Origin: Flavobacterium sp. KACC 22763
GTDB taxonomy: Bacteria > Bacteroidota > Bacteroidia > Flavobacteriales > Flavobacteriaceae
Assembly: GCF_028736155.1 (NCBI RefSeq)
Contig: NZ_CP117879.1
Location: forward strand, 4,278,001 to 4,342,000
Direction of reading: 5' to 3'
DNA: 64,000 nt
Within the stretch, counting starts at the first letter, position 1; every line of letters starts with the position of its first letter. The notes beneath the pieces were generated by a model. The model saw nothing but the letters and a program-made list of their open reading frames with translations, was not told the origin of the DNA and ran no database searches. Positions 1-8,291 of this stretch are shown here, piece after piece. Position numbers and translations under genes: made by a program.

Positions 1-2566
1 CCTTGTCCATGTTATATTGTACATTTCCAATTTCTTTAGTAACGTCTTCTGCTACTTTAGGATTACGTAATGAAAGTGCAAACAAACTGTCATCAACATG
101 TCTAAACTGTTGTTTTAAATTTTGCTGAATCTTGATGTTTTTTGTAAATGTAGAAGAACCTAATTTCATTGCTTTAAACTGTTTCATCACATCTTCTTGT
201 GATAAAGAATAAGCTAAAAGATTATCCAGAATCTGACGAAGCATTGCTACATCTTCTTCCAATTGTTCTTGTTCACCACCTTCCATTTCACTCTGCATTT
301 CCTGAGACATAGACTTCATTTTCTTCGCTGCACTTTTCTGTTTTGTTTTAGCAGTAGAAGTATTCTTTTTACTCAATTCTTCAGAAGCTTTATTCAAATC
401 GTTCTCAACATCTTTTTCTTTAGAAGCGTCTGATGGGATATCCAAAGGTTTCTTCAAAGTCTTATTTTCCTCTTTCAAATCTTTTAAATCTTCCTGAATC
501 TTATCAAAAGATTTATTGATTTCATCTTGCTTCTCTTTCGTATTTTCTTTCTCTTTATTCGATAACTGTTCCTGTTGTTCTGACAGTTTATTTAGTTTCT
601 CTGCAACTTGTTCTGCTTTCTTCGAAACATAAAAACGCTTAGTTAACTCAACTAATTGCTCTAAATTACGAGATTGGTTTTTACTGATTTGTTTGAACTT
701 TTCCATCTTATCAAACAGTTCTTCACTGTTTAATTTATCATTCAAGTTCTTCAACTCATCTAATAATTTCTGATTCTTTTCTAAATCTTTCTGCGCATTA
801 TCTAAGCGCTTTTGTAAATCTTCAGCAGTTTTATCTTTCTTATCGTCTTTAAACTTATCTAGATTCTGATTCATTTTTTCAGAAAACTGTTTCATCATTT
901 CGTCCTGTTGTTTCTGACGTTTGATAAAATCATTAATCTTCTGCTGATCTTTAAACTCTAAATTATCTTTTTCTTTTCCAGTATTCTGAAGCTTATCCAT
1001 TTCTGAAATCTGCTTCGTTTGGTTCTTTAAAGATTTAGATAAACTATTGATATTATTGTTTTGCTGTTGTAATTCTTGATCCTGAATTTCATCTGTTGTA
1101 GCTACGCGATCTGAAAATGTAGAAGACTTTGAAGACTTAAATCCGTGTGGTGCATCGTTATCAAAAACTTCAAAATAGTATTCGTATGAAACTCCTTCTT
1201 CTACCGGAAGGTTACTTGGAAAATTAAAAACAAATTGATCAAATACGCCAGCCTTCACAGGAATGTTTCCACGTTTAGCAGACTGAGGTTTGTTACGTTC
1301 ATAGTATACAATTTGTAATTTAGAAAGTCCATAATCGTCACCCAATCTTCCTAGAATATAGGTCTTGTCTAGCTTCAAACTGTCTGGCGCTGGCCCCACA
1401 TTTATAGTTGGAAACTGATCTTTGATTACAGACAGCTGATAATCTAGTTTTTCGTAGTTTTTAACCTTATCATTAGACGTAAGTATTTGATATTCGGTAT
1501 TTTGACTTATACTTTTACTCAATTTAAAGTCATTTTCAACCTTATTGAACTTAAATACTTCATTATCTCTTTTCCATTCAATTTCTTGTGTAGATTTAGT
1601 ATTCATTTTCCAAGTTACAGTTGTTCCTTCAGGTACAATTGCGTTTCCAGTTCCCTGAATTGTCTCTGATTTTTTCTTTAGATAAGAAGGAAAATTTAAA
1701 ACCATTTCGAAGTTTGCAATAGATGGAACTGTGATTACTTTCAATTCATATTCTTCTGAAACAACTGAATTTCCTTCAAAAGAAAATTGAATATTATCAG
1801 CTGGTTTCTCTACTTTAAATTCAAACTTTCCAGGTTGAGAAGATTCCATAAAATAGCTTTCATCACCAATATGAATCATCACATTTTCTGGAACTACGTT
1901 TCCAACTGATTCCATTTTGATGACAAAATCTTTGTTTTGTTCAGCTTGCAAATTCGAATTCAAAACCACAAACTTGAAAGGAGCTGGTGGTAAAAAAGCA
2001 GAATTGAAATGCACTACTCTATTCAAACTTTGAGAAATAATATTGCTATTTCCAGAAATATAAAACACAGCAAAAAGCAAAATTGGTACTAAAGCTAATG
2101 GCAAATATTTTTTGTTAGCTTTAAAATTGATTGCATTTCCGAATGGAATTGGCTGCAGTGAATTTGCTTTTTGCTCAATTGAAGCTAGAACCAATTCTGA
2201 ACTTTCTGAATTATTTTCAGAAGACAATTGCAAAAAGTTGGTAAGCTTATCACTCACTTCTGTAAAATGATTTCCAATAATTTTTGAAGCCTCAGTATAA
2301 TCTATTCCCTTTTGAAGTTTGAATAACTTAAACAATGGAAAAAGAATTAAACGAACTAAAAGGAAAACTTCTACTCCAATAAATAACCAAAATAGAAAAG
2401 TTCTTCCTAATGGTTTTAACCAAAGAAAGTACTCCACAAAAAGCGTAAACAAAAAATATAACAATCCAAAACCGGTAAAAAGTAATATCCCTTTTATCAG
2501 TTCGTTGGTATAATATTTCTTAATGAAAGCCTCTAACTTTTGATATATTGCAGATGATGTTTTCAA
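1..2566 (-). CDS. DUF4175-like large membrane/coiled-coil protein, C-terminus cut by window edge
   Basis: At least 855 codons are visible and the reading frame is open to the window edge, so the C-terminus is missing. The N-terminus has two hydrophobic segments (about residues 20-62) and a third near 145-160. A predicted beta-rich extracytoplasmic part follows, then a very long region rich in Lys, Gln and Glu that looks like coiled coil. This layout matches the Flavobacteriia DUF4175 proteins, whose function is unknown; an envelope role is inference. There is no ATG at the N-terminus. I chose the TTG that begins MKTSSAIYQKLEAF; an ATT codon lies just before it. The gene diverges from gltX across about 160 bp containing an inverted repeat. 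Confidence 0.72.
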   Translation of the reverse strand, partial: MKTSSAIYQKLEAFIKKYYTNELIKGILLFTGFGLLYFLFTLFVEYFLWLKPLGRTFLFWLFIGVEVFLLVRLILFPLFKLFKLQKGIDYTEASKIIGNHFTEVSDKLTNFLQLSSENNSESSELVLASIEQKANSLQPIPFGNAINFKANKKYLPLALVPILLFAVFYISGNSNIISQSLNRVVHFNSAFLPPAPFKFVVLNSNLQAEQNKDFVIKMESVGNVVPENVMIHIGDESYFMESSQPGKFEFKVEKPADNIQFSFEGNSVVSEEYELKVITVPSIANFEMVLNFPSYLKKKSETIQGTGNAIVPEGTTVTWKMNTKSTQEIEWKRDNEVFKFNKVENDFKLSKSISQNTEYQILTSNDKVKNYEKLDYQLSVIKDQFPTINVGPAPDSLKLDKTYILGRLGDDYGLSKLQIVYYERNKPQSAKRGNIPVKAGVFDQFVFNFPSNLPVEEGVSYEYYFEVFDNDAPHGFKSSKSSTFSDRVATTDEIQDQELQQQNNNINSLSKSLKNQTKQISEMDKLQNTGKEKDNLEFKDQQKINDFIKRQKQQDEMMKQFSEKMNQNLDKFKDDKKDKTAEDLQKRLDNAQKDLEKNQKLLDELKNLNDKLNSEELFDKMEKFKQISKNQSRNLEQLVELTKRFYVSKKAEQVAEKLNKLSEQQEQLSNKEKENTKEKQDEINKSFDKIQEDLKDLKEENKTLKKPLDIPSDASKEKDVENDLNKASEELSKKNTSTAKTKQKSAAKKMKSMSQEMQSEMEGGEQEQLEEDVAMLRQILDNLLAYSLSQEDVMKQFKAMKLGSSTFTKNIKIQQNLKQQFRHVDDSLFALSLRNPKVAEDVTKEIGNVQYNMDK

Positions 2567-2630
2567 AATAAATCCGTTTTAATTATAACCTATAAAAGTA
2601 GTAATTATAAAGATTCAAATTCCAAAAAAT

Positions 2631-2675
2631 AAATTCCAAATTCCAAGTATTCACTGTGTTTGGAATTTGGAATTT
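2631..2675. repeat. 16-bp perfect inverted repeat of the ATTCCAAATTCCAA family
   Basis: Arms AAATTCCAAATTCCAA (2631-2646) and its exact complement (2660-2675) flank a 13-nt loop. The repeat lies between the divergent DUF4175-like gene and gltX, just upstream of the gltX -7 box. Related sequences occur at 19686-19702 (one arm) and 41477-41516 (hairpin with two mismatches). Confidence 0.7.
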
Positions 2676-2702
2676 TAAAAAATTCGGATTTATCTAAAGT
2701 TG

Positions 2703-2710
2703 TATCTTTG
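2703..2710 (+). promoter_or_regulatory. gltX -7 promoter element
   Basis: TATCTTTG matches the Bacteroidota -7 consensus TAnnTTTG and lies 18 nt before the gltX ATG. No TTTG is seen at the usual -33 distance, so this rests on the -7 box and its position. Confidence 0.5.
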
Positions 2711-2728
2711 CAACAAAATTTTAAACAA

Positions 2729-4234
2729 ATGTCAAAGCAAGTTCGTGTGCGTTTTGCACCAAGTCCGACTGGACCGTTACATATTGGCGGAGTTCGTACT
2801 GCCCTATTTAATTATCTATTTGCAAAGAAACATAATGGTGTTTTTTATCTGAGAATTGAAGATACAGATCAGACTCGTTTTGTTCCAGGTGCAGAGGCTT
2901 ACATTATGGAAGCTCTTGAATGGTTAGGAATTGCTCCTGAAGAAACAGTTGGAAAAAATGAAAAATTTGGTCCATACAGACAAAGCGAACGTAAAGATTT
3001 ATACCAACAATATGCAGATCAGCTGATAAATTCTGGTTGGGCATATTATGCTTTTGATACTCCAGAAGCTTTGGATGCACATAGAAAACAACACGAAGCT
3101 GAAGGAAAAACATTTATTTACAATCATCATAATCGTGAAAAATTAGATACTTCTTTAGTAATTTCTGCTGATGAAGTTTCTAAAAGAATTGCAAATGGCG
3201 AGCATTATGTAATTCGTTTTAAAACTCCAGTTGATGAAACTTTGCATTTGAAAGATATTATTCGTGGTGATGTTAAGTTTGAAACTAATCTTTTGGATGA
3301 TAAAGTTTTGTTCAAAAGTGACGGAATGCCAACGTATCATTTAGCCAATATTGTTGATGATCATTTGATGGAAACTTCACATGTAATTCGTGGAGAAGAA
3401 TGGTTGCCTTCTATGCCACTTCACGTTTTATTATACAAAGCATTTGGTTGGGAAGCTCCAGAATTTGCACACTTACCTTTGATTTTGAAACCAGTTGGAA
3501 ATGGTAAATTATCAAAAAGAGATGGAGACAAAATGGGATTCCCTGTATTTCCTTTAGAATGGAAAACTGAAGAAGGTGTTTCATCTGGTTATAGAGAAAA
3601 AGGATTTTTCCCAGAAGCGGTTGTAAACTTCCTTGCTCTTTTAGGATGGAATGATGGAACAGACAAAGAATTATTCTCGTTAGAGGAATTAGCTCAATCT
3701 TTTGACTTGAACAGAGTTCACAAAGCTGGAGCAAAATTTGATCCTGAGAAAAACAAATGGTTCAATCACCAATATTTAATAAAACAAAATGATGCAGATT
3801 TAGCGAAAACCTTCTCTCCTATTTTGGAAGAAAAAGGCATTGATGTTTCTAAATATGATCTAACTAGAATTGTTTCGTTGATTAAAGAAAGAGCAAACTT
3901 TGTTTCTGAATTTTGGGATTTGACTGATTTCTTTTTCCAAGCACCAACATCTTATGATGAGAAAGCAAGTAAAAATTGGAAAGAAGAAACTCCAACTTTA
4001 ATGCAGGAACTGATTTCTGTTTTAGAAAATATTGAAGATTTTACTTCTGCAAATATTGAAGCAATCGTGAAAGATTGGTTAACTAAAAACGAAATCGGAA
4101 TGGGTAAAGTAATGCAACCTTTCCGTTTAAGTTTGGTTGGAGCACTTAAAGGTCCTCACCTATTTGACATTGCTGAAATCATAGGAAAAGAAGAAACTAT
4201 TTCTAGAATTCAGAAAGCAATTTCTACTTTATAA
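2729..4234 (+). CDS. gltX: Glutamate--tRNA ligase (GluRS)
   Basis: Class I aminoacyl-tRNA synthetase that charges tRNA-Glu with glutamate in the cytoplasm. At 501 residues it has the usual bacterial GluRS length. The HIGH motif appears as PSPTGPLHIGG (residues 11-21). The KMSKS equivalent is KLSKR near residue 260. The C-terminal half is the alpha-helical anticodon-binding region. The frame stays open upstream to a TTG at 2660, but homologues begin at MSKQVRVRFAPSPTGP and the promoter -7 box at 2703 lies inside that extension, so I start at the ATG. It is a single-gene unit ending in a strong hairpin at 4379. Confidence 0.97.
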   Translation: MSKQVRVRFAPSPTGPLHIGGVRTALFNYLFAKKHNGVFYLRIEDTDQTRFVPGAEAYIMEALEWLGIAPEETVGKNEKFGPYRQSERKDLYQQYADQLINSGWAYYAFDTPEALDAHRKQHEAEGKTFIYNHHNREKLDTSLVISADEVSKRIANGEHYVIRFKTPVDETLHLKDIIRGDVKFETNLLDDKVLFKSDGMPTYHLANIVDDHLMETSHVIRGEEWLPSMPLHVLLYKAFGWEAPEFAHLPLILKPVGNGKLSKRDGDKMGFPVFPLEWKTEEGVSSGYREKGFFPEAVVNFLALLGWNDGTDKELFSLEELAQSFDLNRVHKAGAKFDPEKNKWFNHQYLIKQNDADLAKTFSPILEEKGIDVSKYDLTRIVSLIKERANFVSEFWDLTDFFFQAPTSYDEKASKNWKEETPTLMQELISVLENIEDFTSANIEAIVKDWLTKNEIGMGKVMQPFRLSLVGALKGPHLFDIAEIIGKEETISRIQKAISTL

Positions 4235-4241
4235 AAATATT

Positions 4242-4287
4242 TTTACCATTAAGATATTAAGAAAATTAAGCTCAACTTAATGGTAAA
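4242..4287. repeat. 12-bp perfect inverted repeat downstream of gltX
   Basis: TTTACCATTAAG (4242-4253) and CTTAATGGTAAA (4276-4287) are exact complements around a 22-nt loop. An A run rather than a T run follows on the plus strand, so it is not a plus-strand terminator. It could protect the gltX mRNA 3' end or be a small intergenic repeat. Confidence 0.55.
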
Positions 4288-4378
4288 AAAAGAACGTTTT
4301 TTAAGTTCATAAAGCTTAATTCTCTTGACAAAGTTTTGACTTAATTATCTTAATGCCTTTAATGGTTCAAAAAAATTA

Positions 4379-4417
4379 AACGCTAAGTAACATCTACAAA
4401 ATGTTCTTAGCGTTTTT
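4379..4417 (+). terminator. Rho-independent terminator of gltX
   Basis: Long hairpin: AACGCTAAG, a T bulge and AACAT, a CTACAAA loop, then ATGTT and CTTAGCGTT followed by a T run. It sits 145 bp after the gltX stop and before the SPFH gene. Confidence 0.8.
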
Positions 4418-4489
4418 TTAATGTTTGATAATTTCTTTTTAGAAGAATTTTCGTAATTTACCAGAATCATAAATATAAATTACAAAATC

Positions 4490-5473
4490 ATGAGTACAGC
4501 ATTTATTATCTTTTTAGTATTGGCATTCTTCATTTTCATGTCGTCGTTCTTTACTGTAAAACAGCAATCGTCTGTTATTATCGAACGATTTGGAAAATTC
4601 CAGAGTGTTAGAAATTCAGGATTGCAACTTAAAATTCCGATGGTAGATAGATTGGCCGGAAGAGTGAATCTCAAAATTCAGCAATTAGATGTTATCATCG
4701 AAACTAAAACTAGAGACAACGTTTTCATTAAAATGAAAGTCTCAGTTCAGTTCAAAGTGATTCAAGATAAAGTGTATGAAGCATTTTACAAATTAGAATA
4801 TCCGCATGATCAGATTACTTCTTATGTATTTGACGTAGTTCGTGCTGAAGTTCCGAAACTAAAATTGGATGACGTTTTTGAAAGAAAAGATGATATTGCA
4901 GTGGCAGTAAAACGTGAATTGAACGAGGCAATGTCAACTTACGGATATGATATCATCAATACTTTGGTTACTGATATTGATCCAGATATTCAGGTAAAAA
5001 ATGCAATGAACAGAATCAACGCTGCCGATAGAGAAAAAACCGCTGCTGAATTTGAAGCTGAAAGTTCAAGAATTAGAATCGTTGCAAAAGCAAAAGCCGA
5101 AGCTGAAAGTAAACGTTTACAAGGACAAGGTATTGCAGATCAGCGTCGTGAAATTGCAAGAGGTTTGGTTGAAAGTGTTGAAGTTTTGAACCAAGTTGGA
5201 ATCAACTCTCAAGAAGCTTCTGCCCTAATTGTAGTTACTCAGCATTATGATACTTTACAATCTATTGGATCTGATACAAACTCAAACTTAATTCTTCTTC
5301 CAAATTCTCCACAAGCTGGAAGCGATATGTTGAATAACATGGTTGCATCATTTACAGCTTCAAACCAAGTTGGCGAAATGATGAAAAAAGGAAACAAGAA
5401 AATTGAAAAACCAAAACCAACTCACAGACAATCTGGCTACGAAGATGATATTCAACCAGATGTTCAACAATAA
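4490..5473 (+). CDS. SPFH/Band 7 (stomatin-like) membrane protein
   Basis: 327-residue protein of the SPFH/prohibitin superfamily, which forms oligomeric membrane scaffolds thought to influence membrane microdomains and proteolysis. It has one N-terminal membrane segment (about residues 4-22). The SPFH domain follows, with VIIERFGKFQSVRNSGLQLKIP and a YVFDVVRAEVPKLKLDDVFERKD stretch typical of stomatins. A charged helical region rich in AEAE and KAKAEAES (about 180-215) and a hydrophilic C-terminal tail complete it. No NfeD-like partner is adjacent. It stands alone between two strong terminators, so it is probably monocistronic. No clear promoter box was found. Confidence 0.9.
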   Translation: MSTAFIIFLVLAFFIFMSSFFTVKQQSSVIIERFGKFQSVRNSGLQLKIPMVDRLAGRVNLKIQQLDVIIETKTRDNVFIKMKVSVQFKVIQDKVYEAFYKLEYPHDQITSYVFDVVRAEVPKLKLDDVFERKDDIAVAVKRELNEAMSTYGYDIINTLVTDIDPDIQVKNAMNRINAADREKTAAEFEAESSRIRIVAKAKAEAESKRLQGQGIADQRREIARGLVESVEVLNQVGINSQEASALIVVTQHYDTLQSIGSDTNSNLILLPNSPQAGSDMLNNMVASFTASNQVGEMMKKGNKKIEKPKPTHRQSGYEDDIQPDVQQ

Positions 5474-5483
5474 TTTAAAAATA

Positions 5484-5509
5484 AAAAAGAGGCTTAATCG
5501 CCTCTTTTT
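5484..5509. terminator. Bidirectional terminator between the SPFH gene and the YtxH cluster
   Basis: AAAAAGAGGC, TTAATC loop, GCCTCTTTTT. T runs follow on both strands, so it can end transcription of the SPFH gene and of the converging small-gene cluster. The stop codon of the small minus-strand gene lies in the loop. Confidence 0.85.
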
Positions 5510-5748
5510 CTATTTATGAACCAACCTATTACATACGGTAAAATGGTCTGGATAATTTTTACATAAGAATTTGAAAAGTAATCTGTGTAAGATGAAATGA
5601 ACCCATTTACAATATTTTGCGGTGTGATACTTTCCTTTGTTTTCTGAAAACTCAAAACCAATTTCTGATAATTGATTTCTTTTTCCAATTTCAAAATTTC
5701 TAGATCTCTTTCAATCTCAGCATACGAAGAGTATTTTTTTCTTTCCAT
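5494..5748 (-). CDS. Small conserved protein (DUF6327-like), end of the YtxH/holin-like cluster
   Basis: 84 residues beginning MERKKYSSYAEIERDLEILK. The first half is charged and helical. The C-terminal part has a hydrophobic stretch (VKIIQTILPYVIGWFI) that may contact the membrane. It resembles the small DUF6327 proteins found beside YtxH and holin-like genes in Flavobacteriia. Function is unknown. The gene begins 2 bp after the holin-like stop codon, so the two are surely co-transcribed and probably translationally coupled. The family number is from memory. Confidence 0.65.
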   Translation of the reverse strand: MERKKYSSYAEIERDLEILKLEKEINYQKLVLSFQKTKESITPQNIVNGFISSYTDYFSNSYVKIIQTILPYVIGWFINRKRGD

Positions 5749-5750
5749 AA

Positions 5751-6101
5751 TTAATCATTAAAAAAGATTTCTGAAAATTTCTCCAAGATTGGCCCTTCAA
5801 CAAATTTGTCTTTTATAAAGAAAAGCAAAATAGTTATTACCAAATAGATTCCTCCTACTGTCAAAAATCCGAGAGCATTACTTTCAAACAAAGAACCAAA
5901 AGCATACGCTGCGGCAAAAGATCCAAAAATCATTACCATACTAAAACACAATAAAATCAAAGTAAACTTAAAGATTAAAGTTGTCGATTTCATTGCAACC
6001 TTAAAACCCCAAAGTTTATAATAAGCTAAATGACTTTCAATGTATTCTTTAGCCTGATCCTGAACTTTTTCAGTGTTTTCTTTTAATTCTTCAAAAGCCA
6101 T
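5751..6101 (-). CDS. Phage holin family (Holin_X-like) membrane protein
   Basis: About 116 residues. A short helical N-terminus (MAFEELKENTEKVQDQAKEY) is followed by two strongly hydrophobic segments, roughly residues 46-70 and 77-97, and a short acidic tail. This matches the chromosomal Holin_X/YqjE-type family, which despite its name is not tied to lysis and is often part of envelope-stress clusters. The frame extends nine codons further to an ATG at 6128. I prefer the ATG at 6101 because homologues begin near MAFEELKEN. It is the middle gene of the YtxH, holin-like, small-protein set. Confidence 0.75.
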   Translation of the reverse strand: MAFEELKENTEKVQDQAKEYIESHLAYYKLWGFKVAMKSTTLIFKFTLILLCFSMVMIFGSFAAAYAFGSLFESNALGFLTVGGIYLVITILLFFIKDKFVEGPILEKFSEIFFND

Positions 6102-6174
6102 AATTAAAATTTTAAATAAAAAAAGCACAATACTTTCTTATAAAAATAAGCAAGTAATGTGCTTTATAAAAATA

Positions 6175-6501
6175 TTATTTCTGAAGTTTAGCGTTATTCG
6201 CTTTTAGTTCAGCAAGTTTACTTTCTAAAAAAGTGATCACTTCTTCTGTTTTGTAACTCATATTTGAAAGTAAATCTTCATACGTTCCGTCTAAGTTTTT
6301 CTTTGCATGAGCAAACTTTTCACGTAAAACTTCTGAACTTGCATCAAATGAATCTTTCAGATTATGTTTCGCATCATCTAAACCTTCTTTGATTTTTGCT
6401 CGAGTTTTAGATCCTTTATCTGGTGCAAATAAAATTCCGATTGCCGCTCCTGCAGCTGCTGCAGCTAAAATTGCTGCTGCTGTATTTAAATTTTTAGACA
6501 T
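6175..6501 (-). CDS. YtxH domain-containing protein
   Basis: 108 residues. The N-terminus has an Ala/Gly-rich membrane segment (AAAILAAAAAGAAIGILFAP) followed at once by DKGSKTRAKIKEG, the signature of YtxH/GvpP-like proteins. The rest is an amphipathic helix with repeated Lys/Glu and probable coiled coil. In Bacillus and Flavobacteriia such proteins are linked to general stress; the exact function is unknown. It is the first gene of a three-gene minus-strand cluster with the holin-like and small-protein genes. Confidence 0.85.
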   Translation of the reverse strand: MSKNLNTAAAILAAAAAGAAIGILFAPDKGSKTRAKIKEGLDDAKHNLKDSFDASSEVLREKFAHAKKNLDGTYEDLLSNMSYKTEEVITFLESKLAELKANNAKLQK

Positions 6502-6594
6502 GATAGTTACAATTTTAAATTATTAATAAAGATACTCTTTTTTAAAATGATAAAACTTTGATTAATTGTAATTTACAAAAAATTAACAATATTA

Positions 6595-7074
6595 TTAATA
6601 CACATAAGCTACAGCTTCGTACTTACCATCTGCTTTTTCAACAATGCTAACAAATGGGTAACCATTTGAAGCCGATTTAGATTTAATTCTCATAGCAGTC
6701 TGGTTCTGATTTGCAATTGGCGGTTCACCTTTTGTCCTTGTTGAGACTCCTGTAAAACTAGCTGCTTGTTTCAGTCCTATTGTTTTGTCTTGCGGAAGAA
6801 CAGTTACCATTTTGTAATCGTCTTTTGAATCAACTACTATTTTATCAGAAACTTTCTGAGTTTGTTTTGTTTCTTTATTTGTAATAGATGAAACTGCATA
6901 TTTACTGATTTTGATTTCTTCAGAACTTCCATTCAAAGAATAATAAACAAAACCATTTTCGTTTTTAATAAAATTTACATCAAGCTGTTCTCCGTTGTGT
7001 TTTGTAATTTGATGAGTTTGAGAAATTGCAACATTTGCAAATAATAATGCTAGTGTGAAATATAAAATTTTCAT
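6595..7074 (-). CDS. Secreted hypothetical protein
   Basis: 159 residues with a clear signal peptide (MKILYFTLALLFANVAISQ, likely cleaved after AISQ). The mature part has a short beta-rich region about residues 20-70 (QITKHNGEQLDVNFIKNENG), reminiscent of small extracellular domains that read an item of structure and compare states, then a low-complexity linker and a tail ending in YEAVAYVY. I do not recognise a named family. It has its own transcription unit, 93 bp upstream of the YtxH gene and in the same direction. The very AT-rich gap lies upstream. Confidence 0.6.
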   Translation of the reverse strand: MKILYFTLALLFANVAISQTHQITKHNGEQLDVNFIKNENGFVYYSLNGSSEEIKISKYAVSSITNKETKQTQKVSDKIVVDSKDDYKMVTVLPQDKTIGLKQAASFTGVSTRTKGEPPIANQNQTAMRIKSKSASNGYPFVSIVEKADGKYEAVAYVY

Positions 7075-7420
7075 GATAAATTAGATTTAAATTAAAAATT
7101 GTCAGACCTGAAATTTAAAAACTAAACTTTCACTCAAATTCAACATTATGGTATTTTGTACATTATGACACAATTTGAAAAAATATCTTTTACGGGAAAT
7201 ATTATCAGAATTCCATCATAATAAAAATGCGAACATAAAATTGTCTTTTTAGGAAATCAGTTTTGAAAATCTATTATTATAAAAATTACGAGTTTCTAAA
7301 AACAATAAATTTCAACTTAGATTCTTTTCGGCAAATTTTAATTTTTTACAAAAATCATCTCTGACTTTTGGTATTGAGTTAAAAATAGCAGTTTTATAAA
7401 CAATTGTGTGTTAACAACCC

Positions 7421-7560
7421 GTTAAACTGACTAAAATAACAGTAAAAACTAAAATAAAGACCATAAATAAACAATAATTCAAAAAATGAGTTATCTATCA
7501 ATTCAATTAAAAAAACGTCTTAAAATCAATTTATGAAGGTTAAAATCAATCTATAAAAAC
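7421..7560. repeat. Copy A of a three-copy diverged intergenic repeat
   Basis: Box 1 (AAAAACTAAAATAAAG, 7444-7459) and box 2 (7521-7560, beginning TAAAATCAATTTATGAA) are separated by exactly 61 nt, the same distance as in the other two copies. The spacer also aligns without gaps to copy C, for example a shared AAAAAATGA block. Confidence 0.6.
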
Positions 7561-7830
7561 TATTATTTTTATATTTTAAATCAATTATATAAATAATAAT
7601 TAAAAACTAAACTTTTAAAAAAGTAATAATAAAAACTTATAACTACAATATTAAAATCAAAGGCTATAAAAATAATAAAAAACTATAGTTTTAAATTCTA
7701 TAGTCAGTTTTCTAAATAATAATTATAATCTAAATTTTAAGTTATAATAATAATTAAAACTTATAATTATAAAAATTGAAGTCAAAAATTTAAAAAAATA
7801 AGAAAAAACTTTAATTTTAGTTTTTTAGAA

Positions 7831-7970
7831 GAAAATTGGAACTAAAAAAAGCAAAAAATTAAAATAAAGAATTTTAAGGAATGAAAAACAAAAAAAGGTC
7901 TTCTCTACTCGACTATTTTTTATATTAGCTTAAATATAATTTATGAAAGCCAATTTTAATTTATAAAATA
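7831..7970. repeat. Copy B of a three-copy diverged intergenic repeat
   Basis: Box 1 (AAAAATTAAAATAAAG, 7854-7869) and box 2 (7931-7970, TAAATATAATTTATGAA then TTTTAATTTATAAAA) are 61 nt apart. Upstream it shares AAAATTGG followed by an A run with copy C. It is the most diverged copy in box 2. Confidence 0.6.
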
Positions 7971-8069
7971 AATTAAAATCATAAAAATAATAGATTTTAT
8001 AAATAATAAATATAAATAATTAATCATATAAAAAACATCAATTAAAACTATATAATAAAGTTTGATAGG

Positions 8070-8209
8070 AAAAATTGGGACCAAAAAAAGACTAAAATTA
8101 AAATAAAGCTTCTAAACAGACGAAAACTAAAAAAATGAATTCCTTATCCAACATATTTTTATTTTCTATTAAAATCAATTTATGAAAGTCACTTTTAATC
8201 TATAAAAAC
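8070..8209. repeat. Copy C of a three-copy diverged intergenic repeat
   Basis: Box 1 (TAAAATTAAAATAAAG, 8093-8108) and box 2 (8170-8209, beginning TAAAATCAATTTATGAA and ending CTATAAAAAC) are again 61 nt apart. Box 2 matches copy A almost exactly at both ends. It lies about 40 bp from the glnS terminator. Confidence 0.6.
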
Positions 8210-8250
8210 TATAAAATTACTAATTTTAATAGCTAATCTATATAATAAAA

Positions 8251-8274
8251 AAAAGCGCTTATAAAAGCGCTTTT
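8251..8274. terminator. Terminator of glnS
   Basis: AAAAGCGCTT, ATAA loop, AAGCGCTTTT. On the minus strand the stem is followed by a T run, 17 bp after the glnS stop codon. The symmetric A/T flanks would let it work in both directions. Confidence 0.85.
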
Positions 8275-8291
8275 CATAAATTAAGTTGATA

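Larger units (their letters stand above)
7075..8291. other. 1.2-kb very AT-rich non-coding gap with a three-copy diverged repeat
   Basis: No open reading frame of useful size occurs on either strand, and the sequence is almost entirely A and T. It is not random. Three related segments (about 7421-7560, 7831-7970 and 8070-8209) align without gaps and are listed separately. Between them are looser AT-rich stretches, some echoing the TAATCTATAAAAA box. A hairpin terminator for glnS closes the right end. Confidence 0.7.

Noticed and set aside
2660..2728. 23-codon N-terminal extension of gltX from a TTG
   Set aside because: It would pass through an inverted repeat and the -7 promoter box; family members begin at MSKQVRVRF.
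5751..6101. Prophage lysis cassette
   Set aside because: The holin-like gene is of the chromosomal stress type and no phage structural, lysin or integrase genes are nearby.
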